From: a virus
DNA length: 63,577 nucleotides
IMG/VR virus record: IMGVR_UViG_3300017917_002948
Location: 1 to 63,577 of that record
Reading direction: 5' to 3' (one strand)
The position numbers and the translations under genes are program-made. The notes beneath the pieces are model-generated. The model saw only the letters and a list, made by a program, of their open reading frames with translations, was not told the origin of the DNA and made no database searches. Positions 44,424-54,034 of the stretch are shown here, piece by piece; the first letter of the stretch is position 1; every line of letters starts with the position of its first letter.

Positions 44424-45516
44424 ATAAATCGTATAGTTCGGGTTTGTTAGTAAACTCTTTTGACTCAGGTAACTCACAAAAATAATTAGATGCACCGTTA
44501 AAGTATAGTTGTGTTGTTACAGAAAAACCGTGTCGATTAAGAATTATACTTAACTCTCGATGGTGATCTCTTAACTTGGTTATATCATAACCTTCATATT
44601 CTCTAATTTTATATCTGACGGGCGCAAATAGGCCAAGCATAATGTTACAATCTCTACCGATTACTTTTGAATCACCTAAACCGGAAGCAGATGGTTGCAA
44701 CATATTCAATTTAATGTTTTCTGTAGATTCCTGTGCAGCTGCTTGTTGTTGTATAAGTACAGGCGAGTATCTTAATCTATCGCGCATATACAAACAATAG
44801 TATGAACTGAAATCATTTAGTGCTAACCTTAAGTCGCTATAACCGTCTTCTTGAAATGAGAGTAACGATCCGTGATCAAATATGGGTATAACATATGTAT
44901 CAGGATCATTTGCAAGGTACACGTCTAACTTTTCTAAAGTTTCTTTATCCCCTTTGTGTACTAATGTAGGATCTAAGATTTCCCCAGTCTTAGAAACGTA
45001 TCTACCAGTATTAGCTGCGTAAGTGAGTACGTAATTAAATATTGCACTAGGTGACCGCTTAGTGTCAATAATTTGAACTACTCTCTCAAACATTTCAATC
45101 CAAGAAATAAATTCTTTACTTTGAATAATACTTAGTACTCTGTCATCAAGTATGTAATTTTTAAACATTGAGGATAATTGCTCAGGACTTCTAAGTATAC
45201 CATATTTTACGTGTAATCTATGGCATATCGCTTCTTTAATTTTATCTTCCTTACTTACCTCAAGACTAAAATACAACACTTTTGCTTTGATACCTTTGGT
45301 AATTACTTGTTCCACTACATTATAACAATAAAGAAAATCAGTAATCTTTGTTTTACCGACTTTAGAATTGGCAGTAACTATAGTGTACCTTGCTTTTTGT
45401 ATACCCGGAAAGTAGTTTGAAAATCTCTCAAAGGGAAAAGGTATTGAGATCTCCTTACCACTCTCTCGGATATACTTATTATACTTTAACTCTTCTAATA
45501 CTCGTTTATATATCAT
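44413..45516 (-). CDS. DnaB-like replicative helicase / RecA-fold ATPase
   Basis: This 367-residue protein has a RecA-type ATPase core: Walker A ANSKVGKT at 49-56, then VLYFSLEVSKEDKI, the second conserved helicase strand, and DTYVIPIFDHGSL as the likely Walker B region. LIQQQAAAQEST lies near the C-terminus. The length is short for DnaB (the N-terminal domain is missing), like other phage replicative helicases. It would unwind the fork for the family B polymerase. It touches the previous gene by ATGA. Confidence 0.75.
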   Translation of the reverse strand: MIYKRVLEELKYNKYIRESGKEISIPFPFERFSNYFPGIQKARYTIVTANSKVGKTKITDFLYCYNVVEQVITKGIKAKVLYFSLEVSKEDKIKEAICHRLHVKYGILRSPEQLSSMFKNYILDDRVLSIIQSKEFISWIEMFERVVQIIDTKRSPSAIFNYVLTYAANTGRYVSKTGEILDPTLVHKGDKETLEKLDVYLANDPDTYVIPIFDHGSLLSFQEDGYSDLRLALNDFSSYYCLYMRDRLRYSPVLIQQQAAAQESTENIKLNMLQPSASGLGDSKVIGRDCNIMLGLFAPVRYKIREYEGYDITKLRDHHRELSIILNRHGFSVTTQLYFNGASNYFCELPESKEFTNKPELYDLYGK

Positions 45517-46091
45517 TACGCTTTAATTACAAAAGGATCGTCACTTTGATTATTATTTGTAGGATCAGAAGCATTCTCACAATAACCTTGTAACATGCTC
45601 ACACCTTCCTTATTGATGAAGAATGGTGCAAGTTTCATGTGACTATAGTTTTTCTGAGTCATTTCTTCAATGTAATTCTTAGTTGCTTTCATGATTACAT
45701 CCTTGTCGTATTGAGGATTGTCTTTCATGAATTGTTGCATCTTCTTCTTACATGACCTCATTCCGGTTCTTACAAAATAACCACCAGACTTAACTCCTTT
45801 TGGAAACAAATCGTACCAATCAGATATCCACTCATCTACGTCTTCACTATAGAAATTAAACTTAGACTTAGATACCTTGATTGTAGATGACATAATAACG
45901 CCCTTATCCTTTTCATATTTCACCAGACCTTTCTTATATAGGTCTTCCAATACTTCCATATCAAACTCACCTTTATTCTCAACATACTCTTTAAGTTCTG
46001 AACTTAGTCCGTTAGCAAAACAATAAAGAATAAAGAATTGATCAAAAGTGATTTGATACTTCAAACAATAATTTATTACATCAGTAATCAT
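45516..46091 (-). CDS. Putative winged-helix replication accessory protein
   Basis: This 191-residue protein has an N-terminal helical segment (TDVINYCLKYQITFDQFFILYCF) followed by LEDLYKKGLVKYEKDKGVI, which looks like a winged helix. The C-terminal half (KKMQQFMKDNPQYDKDVIMKATKNY, in part, then KLAPFFINKEGVSMLQGYC) resembles replication initiator or helicase loader proteins of phages. It ends exactly where the helicase begins, so translation is coupled. A loader role is inferred from context. Confidence 0.5.
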   Translation of the reverse strand: MITDVINYCLKYQITFDQFFILYCFANGLSSELKEYVENKGEFDMEVLEDLYKKGLVKYEKDKGVIMSSTIKVSKSKFNFYSEDVDEWISDWYDLFPKGVKSGGYFVRTGMRSCKKKMQQFMKDNPQYDKDVIMKATKNYIEEMTQKNYSHMKLAPFFINKEGVSMLQGYCENASDPTNNNQSDDPFVIKA

Positions 46092-46288
46092 AGAGAATTT
46101 CTATAAATTAATTTCATATCTTCTTCTTCCCAATAAGCAAAGCTGGGCTCCTTATAACGTGAATCTTCTTCATAGGTTTCATATTTTGACAAAATTTTAT
46201 TAAAAGACTTCTCCTCCGAAGAGTTCGTTGTAGATATCTTCTTGGGATTGATACTTTTCTTTTGTCTTAATCTGTAGGAATTCTGCAT
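46088..46288 (-). CDS. Hypothetical small protein overlapping the amidotransferase end
   Basis: This 66-codon frame overlaps the last 89 nt of the 494-residue amidotransferase in another frame; the non-overlapping part is about 37 codons and acidic (YETYEEDSRYKEPSFAYWEEED). A GGAGGAG lies near the end of the upstream gene, so the real start may be a non-ATG codon after it. ATGA coupling with the next gene supports translation of the end. No family is recognised. Confidence is low. Confidence 0.35.
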   Translation of the reverse strand: MQNSYRLRQKKSINPKKISTTNSSEEKSFNKILSKYETYEEDSRYKEPSFAYWEEEDMKLIYRNSL

Positions 46289-47684
46289 TATCCTTATAAT
46301 TAGTGTGATCTAAATACTCAATAATGTCTCGTTTGCTAAAAGAATAAGAAGTGTTTGCCCAATTAAACTTCGCTTGACTATTGATTGATCTAATTAACTT
46401 TTTAAATATAGTTTTAGATATATTGAACGTATTTAGTTCGTTATATACTGCATTAGACTCCAATAAGAAAGTGGCAGTTTTTTCTGGTAGTAAAGAGAAT
46501 GGTTTGAGTATTTCAACCAAATCATCAATTTCAGCAGAATAGTTATCGAATCGTACAATTTCTTTACCATTGATATCTCTTCTACTTACGTTAATTTTTG
46601 CATAATTCTTACCAACCCAAACAACATTTACAATATCATCTTTCTCAAAGGATTGATAATCATAACCACTACTTCTAAAATCCATAGATTCGCAGTTATC
46701 AAAATAATAATTTGAAAGATTAATGTTGTCTTTTACTTTGTAGAAACCCGGTTTGATCTCCATCTTATCTTCTTTCTCTGAAGAAGAGTCGAAAGATTTA
46801 AACAGAGTAAATAACGATTCAGCAGGAATGTCAAAGTAACATTTGTAATCTTCTGAATAAGCCATTACTGAATCTACTTGATTCCTAGTATAGTAAACAG
46901 AAGTTACTTCAAGAACATTATTAGGTTTTACTACTACCTTGTCATTCTTTTTCTCACCATCAGTATCAAATACTTTCATGTTTACAGAAATCAAAGGAGT
47001 AATCTTGTCCTTGATCTTTACATCAGAAAATTTGTTGACAGTTTCTTTAATAGTGTAGATCTGCTTTCTTTTGTAACCAGAATGAGAAAACATCAATCCA
47101 GAATCATCTTTAACCCAGCTACCAAAATACCTCATATCGGTATCCTTTCTTACAGACATGAAAGATAATCTACTACCACCCTTCAAACCATCTGCAATCA
47201 TTGCAAAGAGTTGAGGATCTTTATAGAATAACGTTCTTACTGCAGGATTGGAGAACTTTTGATTAACTACGTGCCAAGTATCACTCTTAGAACGATCAGT
47301 AATCGAATAGTTCATACCACCGTTATGAGCCATCACCAAAGTATTCTTTATTCCTGAATCAGGAGTTTCACTCGGTAAGAATATTTCAGTTTCATTTATC
47401 AACCCAGTTTCACAAACAAACGGGTGTGCATTCTCATCGATGATATCTCCGGCAGTACATATTCTACCATGAACCATTATCTCATCTTCTGGACTTGGAC
47501 CAACATCTGTCAGAAAATTCACAATATACTCAGGTGAAATTAAACCTTTCTTCAAATAAATTCCCTCATTATTCTTATAAGCAACACCTAAACCATGACG
47601 GTTAGTGTTTGCAATATGAAAGATGTTATCAATTAAGAAATTATCAAACACGACGCCTTTCGGCTTAGTTACAATTAGACACAT
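46200..47684 (-). CDS. Class II glutamine amidotransferase with accessory domains (494 aa)
   Basis: The protein starts MCLIVT, giving an N-terminal Cys nucleophile after Met removal as in Ntn-type amidotransferases. NTNRHGLGVAY, MVHGRICTAGD with NAHPF, and MAHNGGM are matching motifs of the glutaminase fold. The C-terminal half lacks a familiar ligase domain; about 345-395 (SFEKDDIVNVVWVGKNYAKI) looks like a small SH3-like module. It releases ammonia from glutamine or transfers an amide/acyl group. It is the last gene of the amidoligase cluster and is joined to it by one shared base. The acceptor substrate is unknown. Confidence 0.8.
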   Translation of the reverse strand: MCLIVTKPKGVVFDNFLIDNIFHIANTNRHGLGVAYKNNEGIYLKKGLISPEYIVNFLTDVGPSPEDEIMVHGRICTAGDIIDENAHPFVCETGLINETEIFLPSETPDSGIKNTLVMAHNGGMNYSITDRSKSDTWHVVNQKFSNPAVRTLFYKDPQLFAMIADGLKGGSRLSFMSVRKDTDMRYFGSWVKDDSGLMFSHSGYKRKQIYTIKETVNKFSDVKIKDKITPLISVNMKVFDTDGEKKNDKVVVKPNNVLEVTSVYYTRNQVDSVMAYSEDYKCYFDIPAESLFTLFKSFDSSSEKEDKMEIKPGFYKVKDNINLSNYYFDNCESMDFRSSGYDYQSFEKDDIVNVVWVGKNYAKINVSRRDINGKEIVRFDNYSAEIDDLVEILKPFSLLPEKTATFLLESNAVYNELNTFNISKTIFKKLIRSINSQAKFNWANTSYSFSKRDIIEYLDHTNYKDNAEFLQIKTKEKYQSQEDIYNELFGGEVF

Positions 47685-49408
47685 TACTCTTTAATAAATT
47701 CGATTTTTGTAAATTTTTGAAGTTGTTTTATACCATCAGTCCTGTACTCTTGATCTTCAGTTCTTGCATTCTCCTCAGGATCAAGATTGCTGTACATTTC
47801 TTTACGCTTTTCTATATATTCAATTAATCTTTCAAGTTTCCTTCCTTTATACGAAAACTCAAGTATTTCCGCCAAAGTAATTTTACTCTTTGAAAAAATC
47901 AAATGTGCGTTGTTCTCAACATAATGAACCATTGCCATACATATAAGTATCCAGTTCTTTATCTTGTAATAATTCATTGTACCGTGGTGATTTCTGAACT
48001 CAACAGTATAAGAAGAAGCACTACCATTTTTAGAAAAATTACATGGAATCAAATTTAACCAAACATATCTTGCCAAAGGAAATCTGTTTGGATGACTTGA
48101 AACTTTTCTAGTATTTGGATTATACTCTTTTAAACTGTCGGGATCATTATTCAATAACCAACCGTACATTTTGTTATAGTTCTCAGAAACAATAATCTTT
48201 TGGGTTTCTTTAGGAAGTCCCAAGGTACTTAACTTAAGGAAAGGCATCTTAGGTAACTTACCACAAGAAGAACCCCAGTTCCTACCGGCATTAGAGCCAT
48301 GACCGTTAATGTAGTATTGATTTCTTGTCTTAAGTCTACTCAAAGGAAACATTGAGAATACTTCGTCTTGAACAAGATAACCAAGTTTGTACATTGCAAG
48401 CATAAACTCTTTGGTAAATATTACATTACCAACGTGAACATGTAAACCACAACTATTATCAACTTCACAATTGTACGATACATGGTTACAGATGTTTTTC
48501 AATTGATAAAAACCATCATCACCTTGTAGTACACCAGTTACATACTCACCGGAACCACCATTACCGCAAGAACCATCTCTAACACAAGCAATGTTTAGAT
48601 CATTCCTTAGGAAAGAAGGAATCCTACCACTTATTGTTTCAATCTCAACACCGAAGGTATAGTTAAGACCAGATGTTATGAGATTAGTTGAAACAGTTTT
48701 AGTACCAACATATTGATTTCTAAACTGCTCATAAGTGTTGCTTATAAACTGTCTGTAATTAGATAGATTGGAATTTTTGTGAATATAAACACCACAGTTC
48801 CTTGGATAGAAAAAGTCTGATTCAACAGCTGCTTCATGTGAAATAAAATCATGCTGAAACACATCATTTTTCTTATAGAAAGCAAATGGTACAGGTTTTA
48901 CTTTATCACTACAAGTTTTAATTATTTCACCATCTCCAGTTTCAACACTAAAGTTTACATAATAAGCTCTAGTAAGTATTTCGGGAACTTTTTCTTTAGT
49001 AATTCCGTCAATAACTGTTGGATGAATAGATTCATCTTTATAGAACAGGAGATTTTGAAATAAATAAAATCTATTCAAGTCATAATAACATTGAAAGAGT
49101 TTATTCTTAAACTTGTAAGTAAAGTTTAAAGCATTTGTTGCTAATATCTTTTGACCAAACATATCGTAAACATACTTCTTGTTTTTGAAAGACTCGTTTC
49201 TGTTACTTATTAAGGTTAATACAGATTGCTCTTTCTTATCGTCAGCATGTACACAAGTGTTATAATCACGAGTAACATTATCTCCACCAAATCTGTTAAC
49301 TAAAACAAGTTTATCTTTTAATACTTCTACTACAGTATATAACTTAGATTCATTAAAACAACCGGGGAGAAAGATTACCCTGTCTCCAGCTTTAAATTTT
49401 CTCATCAT
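47684..49408 (-). CDS. Amidoligase (574 aa) with N-terminal SH3-like domain
   Basis: Residues 1-55 (FKAGDRVIFLPG, KLYTVVEVL, KLVLVN) form an SH3-like module. The catalytic part resembles glutamine-synthetase-fold amidoligases: FGVEIETISGR with E-x-E metal ligands, SCGLHVHVG and VEFRNHHGT. These enzymes join an amino group to a carboxylate using ATP. RDGSCGNGGSGEY may be part of the active site. It overlaps the upstream amidotransferase by ATGA. A peptide or amide product is likely, but whether it is free, on a protein or on another polymer is unknown. Confidence 0.8.
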   Translation of the reverse strand: MMRKFKAGDRVIFLPGCFNESKLYTVVEVLKDKLVLVNRFGGDNVTRDYNTCVHADDKKEQSVLTLISNRNESFKNKKYVYDMFGQKILATNALNFTYKFKNKLFQCYYDLNRFYLFQNLLFYKDESIHPTVIDGITKEKVPEILTRAYYVNFSVETGDGEIIKTCSDKVKPVPFAFYKKNDVFQHDFISHEAAVESDFFYPRNCGVYIHKNSNLSNYRQFISNTYEQFRNQYVGTKTVSTNLITSGLNYTFGVEIETISGRIPSFLRNDLNIACVRDGSCGNGGSGEYVTGVLQGDDGFYQLKNICNHVSYNCEVDNSCGLHVHVGNVIFTKEFMLAMYKLGYLVQDEVFSMFPLSRLKTRNQYYINGHGSNAGRNWGSSCGKLPKMPFLKLSTLGLPKETQKIIVSENYNKMYGWLLNNDPDSLKEYNPNTRKVSSHPNRFPLARYVWLNLIPCNFSKNGSASSYTVEFRNHHGTMNYYKIKNWILICMAMVHYVENNAHLIFSKSKITLAEILEFSYKGRKLERLIEYIEKRKEMYSNLDPEENARTEDQEYRTDGIKQLQKFTKIEFIKE

Positions 49409-51150
49409 TTTTCAATATGTTCAAAATTTACTAACTCTTCTTCATTTTTACAAATATAAAGTTTAAACATAAAACCAAGTTTGTTGTACTGATTTCTCAA
49501 GTCTTCAAGTGCAGAGGTAGTTGATCTTGAGTTTTGAGCTTTGATTATAAGCTCACCCAAACTGTTATACCTTTCCATTAACTCATGAACATCTTCGGAA
49601 AAGATTTCAGATTCTTCTAAGTCAATGTAATCTTCTTCACGATCAGACTCATCTTCAACTACATTCTCAGTATTACGAAGATTATATTGCTCAGTAAAAT
49701 CAAACATACTTGTTTCTTTTACATAAGCAGTCAATAACCTTTCAGGTATACTTGTGATTGATAGTTTATTTGCCTCATCATAAAGATCATACCTTGCTTC
49801 ACCTGCTGCTACTTTAAAGTTTTCAACTACGAATATGGAACTTGTCTTATAAGAAGAATGTTTAACTAAGTCACCCTTCTTAAATTTGAAAGTTACATTG
49901 TTTGTAAACTCTTTGTAATATGACATTATTGATTCAATATCGTTCTTACTTATTTTGTAAGAAGTATACTCATAATCATCAAGTTCAACAAGACTTGTTG
50001 CATTAACCAATTCAATTACGTCAGGCTTACTTCTGAAATCATCAACATCTTGAATTTCATCAAAGTTTTCTACATCGATAACTTTGACTTTTTCATTTAC
50101 TCTGTAAAAAGATGGAGCAGTTGTATAAGTTGAATTATTTAGAGACAAAACCAATACCTTTCTCATTGCAGAAAGATATCCTGATTTCTCACCTAATACT
50201 GTTGCAACTTTACCAAATTTACAAGGCTTAATGAGTTCAAAATTATCACGATCTACTTCTTCTGATCCACCATCGAAGCTTATTGAAATCCTCTTGGAAA
50301 GAGAAGTCTCTAAACCCTTTGTAACATAGTAATATGTATCTTTGTAGATTGTAATTTTTTGATTTTTGGAATTAAAAGAGTCAAAAGTTCTTATGCACTT
50401 AACCCATATACCCTTTTCCCATTTCCAATAATCATTATAAGCACTAGAACTTGATGTATTATTTGAGTAATTATTAGTAACACTAATGATTTCTCTCATC
50501 TTAACAACAGAATGGTTTACAACTTCACCACCAAGTATGTTATACCAATAACCATCAGAAAACTCTTTAATCGACGTACAACCTATCGCTTTAAGAGAAT
50601 CTTTGATTGATGATATATACATACCTTCCTCACATTTACCTCTGAATAACTCACGCTCTTTGTGTTTATACACAGTTATATTGTCGTTATTTTTATAGCC
50701 CATTATAATATTGGCTACACCACTAAGTTCACCCATTGCTTCTTTGACAGTTTTGTGCTTTTTGAAAGCATAACCGATCAACAAAGAATCAACAGTTATC
50801 TTAGAATACTCTACATCTAAATTCTTTGACGTTTGAAATACATCAGTCAATGTTCCGTTATGAACATATACGAATTCATCAAAATCAAAAGGATGTGCAT
50901 TCTCAACAGTCTTTGTACCACCCCAACTAGCTTTTCTGGTATGACCAATAAAAACTTTATCAGGAGCAAATTCGTACTCTGGTAACATCTTTTCAGAAGT
51001 TTTGCCCATAGTCTTTACTATTCCTGTACTTGGTGTCCAAAAACCTGATGAATCCTCACCCCTGGATTGGTTGTAAAGCATCAGTAATTTAATCTTGTTT
51101 GGATCAAATTGACCTCCATCTTTACCTGAGAAACCTACTATTCCACACAT
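49405..51150 (-). CDS. Class II glutamine amidotransferase (581 aa)
   Basis: It starts MCGIVGFSG, the canonical N-terminal Cys2 motif of class II amidotransferases, with NQSRGEDSSGFW, GHTRKASWGG, ENAHPFDF and VHNGTL following. Beyond residue 210 there is no synthetase domain of the GlmS, AsnB or PurF kind. Instead beta-rich modules appear, including FKKGDLVKH at about 424. The C-terminus is acidic and helical. It differs in length and sequence from the 494-residue paralogue, so each may serve a different step. The partner is probably one of the neighbouring amidoligases. Confidence 0.85.
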   Translation of the reverse strand: MCGIVGFSGKDGGQFDPNKIKLLMLYNQSRGEDSSGFWTPSTGIVKTMGKTSEKMLPEYEFAPDKVFIGHTRKASWGGTKTVENAHPFDFDEFVYVHNGTLTDVFQTSKNLDVEYSKITVDSLLIGYAFKKHKTVKEAMGELSGVANIIMGYKNNDNITVYKHKERELFRGKCEEGMYISSIKDSLKAIGCTSIKEFSDGYWYNILGGEVVNHSVVKMREIISVTNNYSNNTSSSSAYNDYWKWEKGIWVKCIRTFDSFNSKNQKITIYKDTYYYVTKGLETSLSKRISISFDGGSEEVDRDNFELIKPCKFGKVATVLGEKSGYLSAMRKVLVLSLNNSTYTTAPSFYRVNEKVKVIDVENFDEIQDVDDFRSKPDVIELVNATSLVELDDYEYTSYKISKNDIESIMSYYKEFTNNVTFKFKKGDLVKHSSYKTSSIFVVENFKVAAGEARYDLYDEANKLSITSIPERLLTAYVKETSMFDFTEQYNLRNTENVVEDESDREEDYIDLEESEIFSEDVHELMERYNSLGELIIKAQNSRSTTSALEDLRNQYNKLGFMFKLYICKNEEELVNFEHIEK

Positions 51151-51156
51151 TTTTTA

Positions 51157-51525
51157 CTATTTTTGTTTATTTAAATGTTTAATCCAATCTCCTGATTTTA
51201 CAAGAGTTCCCTCAGGTGACTTAAATAAGTAAATAATTACTTGTTCACCATCGACGTCAATAATAGAAGGTTTATATCCAGCACTAATTTCCATTGAAGT
51301 AACCGTAGATAAACACTTTTCAGATACCTTAACAATATCTACTGTTAATTCTGAATTGTGTTCATTGTCAACTACTGCACATGGATAACCTATACCAAGA
51401 TCATATAACTTGTAACCTCTTATAGTTGCAGTTCTTTCATATTCGTAATCGTCACCAAAGAAAAACTTAAATCTTTCGTAATTGTAAGCATCCTTTCTTA
51501 AACTTCCGTAAACTGCAATTTTCAT
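51157..51525 (-). CDS. Gamma-glutamylcyclotransferase-like protein
   Basis: This 122-residue protein matches the GGCT/AIG2 family: YGSLR at 6-10, GYKLYDLGIGYPCAVV, and E79 at the position of the general base. Such enzymes release pyroglutamate from gamma-glutamyl-amino acids. In the cluster it may act on, or reverse, a gamma-glutamyl bond made by the ligases. It lies 6 nt from the amidotransferase gene and overlaps the upstream gene by ATGA. Confidence 0.8.
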   Translation of the reverse strand: MKIAVYGSLRKDAYNYERFKFFFGDDYEYERTATIRGYKLYDLGIGYPCAVVDNEHNSELTVDIVKVSEKCLSTVTSMEISAGYKPSIIDVDGEQVIIYLFKSPEGTLVKSGDWIKHLNKQK

Positions 51526-52400
51526 TGTTTTATTTTAAATTGTTTTTTATTAAGTATTACATAATCATAAATCACGTCAATAATATCTTTAACAGCTGAT
51601 TCAATGAACTTATAGTTAAGAATTGAAGTAAATCCGTTAGTGCGGAAAACCCCAGATTTAAAATAATATTCATTGTTTGCACATCTATACTTATTTAACT
51701 TTAAAGGAAGAGCAAATCTATTTGAAAAACTATTTAATGGAATACCTTTTGTTAATCTATTTAAACCAGATATGGTACCTGAATAGTTAGAATCAGCTTC
51801 ATCTAATATATCATGTACAAACGGATATATCAATGCTTCCTCGTTATATGAAAATCTAGATCCTTGATTCATTGGATTATAAAAACAACAAACAAATATC
51901 TTTTGAAGTGGAGTTAGTTTAACTTTCCTTCTTCTAGATAATTCTTTGTACATTGATATAAAATACTCAGTAAAAACTATTCTTGATTTACCTGACAACA
52001 TAGATTGTGATTCGTAACAAGATTGTATTGCAGCTCTAAATAGTTGATAGAAATAAAATGCAACTTTCTTATTACTTACTTTTACTTTTAGAATAATAAA
52101 GTATGCTTTTCTATGTTTAACATAACTTACTTCATATATGTCACTTGCTTGATTGAATATATCAATTATAGTTTCTAAATATTTATTTATAACTCTAAGT
52201 TTTGGTTTAGTAATATTAAACAAATAGTTTTCATATCTTGTAGCATAGTGTAAATTTTGATTACAACTATTTAAATTTATAGCACCACTAACTAAAAGGT
52301 TTGAACCCTTTTTTGAAAACTCAAAAGTTTGTACAAAAGAATTACTAGTTCTATAAGAATGAGTTTCAAATAACTCAGCAAGTTGTTTATCTGCTTTCAT
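51522..52400 (-). CDS. Hypothetical protein of the amidoligase cluster (292 aa)
   Basis: I do not recognise the family. It is basic, rich in Tyr/Phe/Asn and probably mixed alpha/beta, with no signal peptide or membrane segment. The phrase LSRRRKVKLTPLQKIFVCCFYNP stands out at about 158-180. It lies between the ATP-grasp and cyclotransferase genes with 4- and 14-nt overlaps. Conserved association with amidoligases elsewhere would be worth testing. It may be an acceptor, scaffold or unrecognised enzyme. Confidence 0.6.
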   Translation of the reverse strand: MKADKQLAELFETHSYRTSNSFVQTFEFSKKGSNLLVSGAINLNSCNQNLHYATRYENYLFNITKPKLRVINKYLETIIDIFNQASDIYEVSYVKHRKAYFIILKVKVSNKKVAFYFYQLFRAAIQSCYESQSMLSGKSRIVFTEYFISMYKELSRRRKVKLTPLQKIFVCCFYNPMNQGSRFSYNEEALIYPFVHDILDEADSNYSGTISGLNRLTKGIPLNSFSNRFALPLKLNKYRCANNEYYFKSGVFRTNGFTSILNYKFIESAVKDIIDVIYDYVILNKKQFKIKQ

Positions 52401-53214
52401 TTTCTATCTCTTTTAACATTTTTACTATTTGATTCTTGTACATATCTTTACCAATATCACCAAGACCAGGAGCACTATTAGTTTCAAGTATCACAAAGTT
52501 ACTTGATTCTCTTTTGTTACCTTTCTTATTGATGGTAGATTGTACTCTTATATCAACTGCAGCCATATCAAGACCTACTGCTCTTACTGCAAGTTTAGCT
52601 TGTTCTTCTATCTCAGACCAATTAGCCGGTTTATCAAACAATTCATTATCTGGTAATACCCAAATAGAATTGTTATCATTTCTGTACCACCTTTCGTTAT
52701 CTGGAGTATCAGATTTAAGCATCTTTCTACAATAATAGAAGCATTCATCTTGTGTAGAGTGAATTCTATATTCCCTTACATAGTTGTAATATTTCTCAAA
52801 GATATAATTTGAAAGAGTTTTGTTAGATATAAATCTTAATAGTTGTTCTTCGTTTTCAATATAAGTATTTCCAGTACCTCTTGATCCAAACCTATGCTTT
52901 CCTACAATGGGATATTTATCTGCTGCCCACTCAACAGGAGAGTCACCATGATACCATTCAGGTGTTCTTACTCCAAATTCAGCAAAGCATCTTTTCATTC
53001 TTAACTTATCAGAACTGTTTTTGATTGCTTCAATACTATTAATCTCAACTCTTTCTTTTGAGTTTTCAATTACTGTAGTACTACCGAATCTAATTACAGA
53101 TCTAAAGTTAAATAATGGTAGATTTCCTCTCAGATAATCATGTGAAGGATGTCTAGATCTTATCTTTGGTCTAAACTTAGTTAAGATGCGACTTGTTTTT
53201 TTATTCTTCTTCAT
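52387..53214 (-). CDS. ATP-grasp ligase
   Basis: Start at ATG 53214 (MKKNKKTSR) overlaps the upstream gene by 14 nt; a TTG three codons earlier is less likely. The 275-residue protein has ATP-grasp features: VGKHRFGSRGTGNTY as the phosphate-binding loop, NYIFEKYYNYVREYRIHS, VGLDMAAVDIRVQ and LETNSAPGLGDIG with the metal-binding E-x-N. These resemble RimK-type ligases that add amino acids to a carboxyl terminus. In this cluster it provides a second, independent kind of peptide-bond-forming enzyme beside the two amidoligases. Confidence 0.85.
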   Translation of the reverse strand: MKKNKKTSRILTKFRPKIRSRHPSHDYLRGNLPLFNFRSVIRFGSTTVIENSKERVEINSIEAIKNSSDKLRMKRCFAEFGVRTPEWYHGDSPVEWAADKYPIVGKHRFGSRGTGNTYIENEEQLLRFISNKTLSNYIFEKYYNYVREYRIHSTQDECFYYCRKMLKSDTPDNERWYRNDNNSIWVLPDNELFDKPANWSEIEEQAKLAVRAVGLDMAAVDIRVQSTINKKGNKRESSNFVILETNSAPGLGDIGKDMYKNQIVKMLKEIENESR

Positions 53215-54034
53215 GTAAAACAAATTTTTGATTTTCTAATACACACTTAAGTGCGTAAGAATCGTAATACTCTCTAGTTTTTAAATATTCATCAAGCTTA
53301 TCAAATTCACGACTGTTAATTATTCTTGCAAAACTAATGTCTATGTTACAAAACTTAGTAAATGTCATGTTTACATTTCCACCAATTGAATAATTAACTG
53401 ATGCATTTTTTAAACTTTTTGATAATTCTTGTATATATTCGTAATCTTTTATCCTTTCTCTAAACTCTTCTATTGTTATATAAGAAGTTTTACTAAGTGC
53501 AGGTAAAAGAGAATAATATCCGTTATAATTAGAATCAGTATAAATATCACAAATTAAAGAAAGTTGAATTGCTTCAAACATGTTGTAAGAAGTATTTCTT
53601 TCTATATCTAAAGCTCTAGATAAAACATTATTATATGTAGAGCCATATATATAACGAACTAGGCAAACTTTAGTACCATTTATTATATTTGTTTTATATT
53701 CTCTCTCTTGAAATAGATTACCTTGGTATTCAACATAAAACTTTGATGGACTATATTGTATTAACTTAAAATCAAAACCTAATTCGTTAAGTCTTGTAAG
53801 ATAATATACAACATCATCAATCTTTACTTTAGTGTTTGATAACCAATTAATATGGAATATTATTTTTACATTTGAAGAATTACAAGTATACAACGTACCT
53901 AAACAAACTCCACCATTATGAGTTAACAAGTCATCAGTTAGAGCATATCCAGCTAAAGTCGTGTTTTCATTTGGTAAACTAGGTAACGAAGGTTTCTTAT
54001 AATTATCCGACAAGCTGCCCAACAAGACTTTCAT
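53201..54034 (-). CDS. Hypothetical protein of the amidoligase cluster (277 aa)
   Basis: No recognised domain. It starts MKVLLGSLSDNYKKPS and contains LTHNGGVCLGTLYTCN, a beta-rich middle and helical stretches. It overlaps the amidoligase upstream by 32 nt and the ATP-grasp gene downstream by 14 nt. The gene is tightly held within the cluster, suggesting a role in the same pathway. It has no signal peptide or transmembrane segment. Confidence 0.6.
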   Translation of the reverse strand: MKVLLGSLSDNYKKPSLPSLPNENTTLAGYALTDDLLTHNGGVCLGTLYTCNSSNVKIIFHINWLSNTKVKIDDVVYYLTRLNELGFDFKLIQYSPSKFYVEYQGNLFQEREYKTNIINGTKVCLVRYIYGSTYNNVLSRALDIERNTSYNMFEAIQLSLICDIYTDSNYNGYYSLLPALSKTSYITIEEFRERIKDYEYIQELSKSLKNASVNYSIGGNVNMTFTKFCNIDISFARIINSREFDKLDEYLKTREYYDSYALKCVLENQKFVLHEEE